Source of the DNA: Monarcha castaneiventris obscurior
Lineage: Eukaryota > Chordata > Aves > Passeriformes > Monarchidae
Length of the DNA stretch: 64,000 nt
NCBI GenBank assembly: GCA_026261815.1
Contig: JAMPIT010000434.1
Location: 15,683,001-15,747,000 of the forward strand
Direction of reading: 5' to 3'
Numbering within the stretch: position 1 is the first letter of the stretch; each line of letters begins with the position of its first letter. The notes below the pieces were generated by a model. It did not search any database and was not told the DNA's origin. It saw only the letters and a list, made by a program, of their open reading frames with translations. A program made the translations under genes and the position numbers. Positions 62,101 to 64,000 of the stretch are shown piece by piece.

Positions 62101-64000
62101 ACTGGCACTCAGGGATCTTTCTCTGGACACAGAGGCTTTTCAAGATTGTACATCCCCATACTTTATGCTGTTATCCTTTCAGTCCACAATACAACTCCCA
62201 TTGATCTCAGTGGGGATGGCTGACAGAGAGCAGTACTGAAAAGCACACTGTAGTGTAAGCACTGGAATACATTTACCTGATTCCCTACAGAAAATGGCCT
62301 TTGTTCCCTAAACTGTACCTGCCTGAAGAGCCCTCCCCTCTTATTTATGTGTGATAACCTCCCCAACAAGAGCAGAGGGAACAGAGCTGCCTGCTGACCT
62401 GTCAGAGGAGGCACCCACTGATGGCTGGCTTGTTACTGCCATGCACAATGAACAGTGCTTGAGTTCAGACTGGCTTTCCCTCAGGGACTAATTTGAGCCT
62501 GTATTTTCTATCTAGTCAACATTTTAAGAAACCGTTTAAGAGAACACTTAAAAAAACCTAAGGAACTCAACTAGTAGAAAGGAGACTTCCCCTCCTCTCA
62601 GGTTTGACTGAAGCTGGCCAAAACACTCAGCGTTGCTTGTGTTGATTGGGAGGAGAGAACAGGCGTAAAATATGGTCTCATAAGCTTCACTTCCTCAGCA
62701 AGCCAGGATAAAACTTTCAGGTTTAGTTAACACCACCAAATCCCATGCAGTCACTAGGATTGCCCAGGAAATATTCTCTACCTCCAAAACTATCTAAAAA
62801 AACCCAAGTAACATCAATCTCATCACGACATGAAGCAATTCTGTCCAGCCTCTAGCTCTTGCTCTGAATGATGTAATTTTCAAATGTATTTTCTCCCTGT
62901 CCTACTCTTTGTCTTAACTGCTTCGAACTCCTTGTTTAATAACAGCAGATTAATAATGCATCTGAAAAAGAGGAATTAGGATGGATTTCATTAATGCTAA
63001 AAACTTGCCTATGTTCTCACCATACTAATATACTATAAGTAAAACATTTTTAATGCCAAATCTTGGGCTTACGAAACACTGAATTATTTTGCTCCAAATC
63101 CCTGTCAACTTTCCATTAATTACTGATAAATCAAGCATGCTAAAATGGTGCAGCAAATAATCTCCTCCCATTTGGAACATGTGTGCTCTCTTTGGGACTG
63201 GCCTATTTACAACAGCTATGATGTTCCACAGGCTTGGAAAGAACATGGGATTTCTTTCCTTCATGCTCTGAAAGCATTCAGATTTTTTTTTAAGGTACAA
63301 TTTTTTTAAACTTACTGTTTTCCTACATTTCCCACCACAGGCTTGCATCTTTTTTTCCTTTGATCTGAGTATAGACCAACCCTCCACAGGCAAAGAATCC
63401 CCTCTCCTCCACGTGTGGATGGATATTTTAACTTGGCTCCCAATTGTTATAGATGTGTCAGGTTCGGATATCTAATCTCTGGGAGACTCTGCTCTCTGCA
63501 TCAACACTCATTCAACTGATAACATTATTCACTATTTATTTATAAGACATGAAAATTTGAATTTGTGGCCTAAACCTGAGTCTGTCCATTTGTGCTTAGA
63601 TACAGAACTATTCCACTCAGAAAGAGGAATCTTCTGCTTTTAAGGAACAACAATTACTAATTTATTGTTGCTGAGATCTTAATTCTTGTTCAGTACCTGT
63701 GGAGAATTGGTAAAGGAAACAGATGTCAAATGACAGGTTGTGCTGTGTGCTCTGCCCACAGAAAATGCGGTCTCTTAAATGTTTCCAGGTGAAGACCTGT
63801 CTCTTTCAATCCCTTCTCTTTTGCCAGGAAATCCCAGGATCAGTTCTAACAGCAGCTGGACTCGTGGCCATCCCATCTACATTTCTGTTACGTGGCACTA
63901 ACAAGCTATTTCTGTCTGGCTGTACAGATACAGCCAAGTAAAACACATTGAACAACATCTTGATTCAAATAGAAGAGAAGGCTGCAGAACTTGATACATT

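Larger units (their letters stand above)
56171..64000. other. AT-rich gene desert
   Basis: No gene, RNA gene or clearly recognisable transposon is seen apart from the simple repeats listed. Open frames reach at most about 140 codons (for example 59063-59479 minus, across the GT/T-rich tract) and none has a recognisable domain. Confidence 0.6.

Noticed and set aside
62194..62214. A CTCCCATTGATCTCAGTGGG word resembling a motif seen in old reptile/bird repeats
   Set aside because: One short near-palindromic match with unrecognised flanks is not enough to call a transposon.
1..64000. tRNA, rRNA or known small RNA genes
   Set aside because: I looked for tRNA B-box-like GGTTCGAATCC words and other familiar RNA signatures and saw none; the nearest (GGTTCGGAT near 63463) lacks the rest of a tRNA.

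Overview
The window looks like bird nuclear DNA, probably a songbird or relative, although the order is only a guess. The evidence is a complete vertebrate FOXB1 gene, two decayed solo LTRs of a kind common in avian genomes (ERVL-like by memory), a worn CR1-like LINE fragment, low overall repeat content and long homopolymer runs. No database search was possible, so family names rest on recognition.

The only protein-coding gene I can support is FOXB1, a single-exon forkhead transcription factor on the + strand (49527-50489, 320 codons). It lies in a CpG-rich island. A 3' UTR of about 1 kb follows, carrying a Pumilio-type site, a foldable stem-loop and tandem poly(A) signals near 51487-51498. 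Everything else is non-coding or unrecognised. The many other open frames are short, overlapping and frame-inconsistent, or are by-products of GC-rich or tandem-repeat DNA.

Layout: 1-38.8 kb is an AT-rich gene desert. It holds two head-to-head solo LTRs (about 2.57-3.07 kb on - and 6.13-6.71 kb on +), a CR1-like fragment next to the first LTR, one isolated CpG-richer patch (about 9.75-10.35 kb), and several AT-rich blocks dense in homeodomain-type TAATTA and octamer-type ATTTGCAT words that read like conserved non-coding enhancers. From 38.9 to 55.1 kb the sequence alternates between CpG islands and AT-rich enhancer-like blocks around FOXB1, the usual architecture of a Polycomb-regulated developmental regulator. 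From 55.5 to 56.2 kb there is a GC-rich minisatellite with 19 copies of a 32/36-bp unit, each able to fold into a small hairpin. From 56.2 to 64 kb the sequence returns to AT-rich desert with only simple repeats.

The window therefore reads as one regulatory landscape serving one developmental gene. The points most worth checking are the minisatellite, a nested inverted repeat 2.1 kb upstream of FOXB1, a G-quadruplex cluster beside a 47-base A run, a cluster of three perfect palindromes near 24.9 kb, and the enhancer-like blocks at 39.2-40.8 kb. I saw no sign of a previously undescribed multi-gene system.
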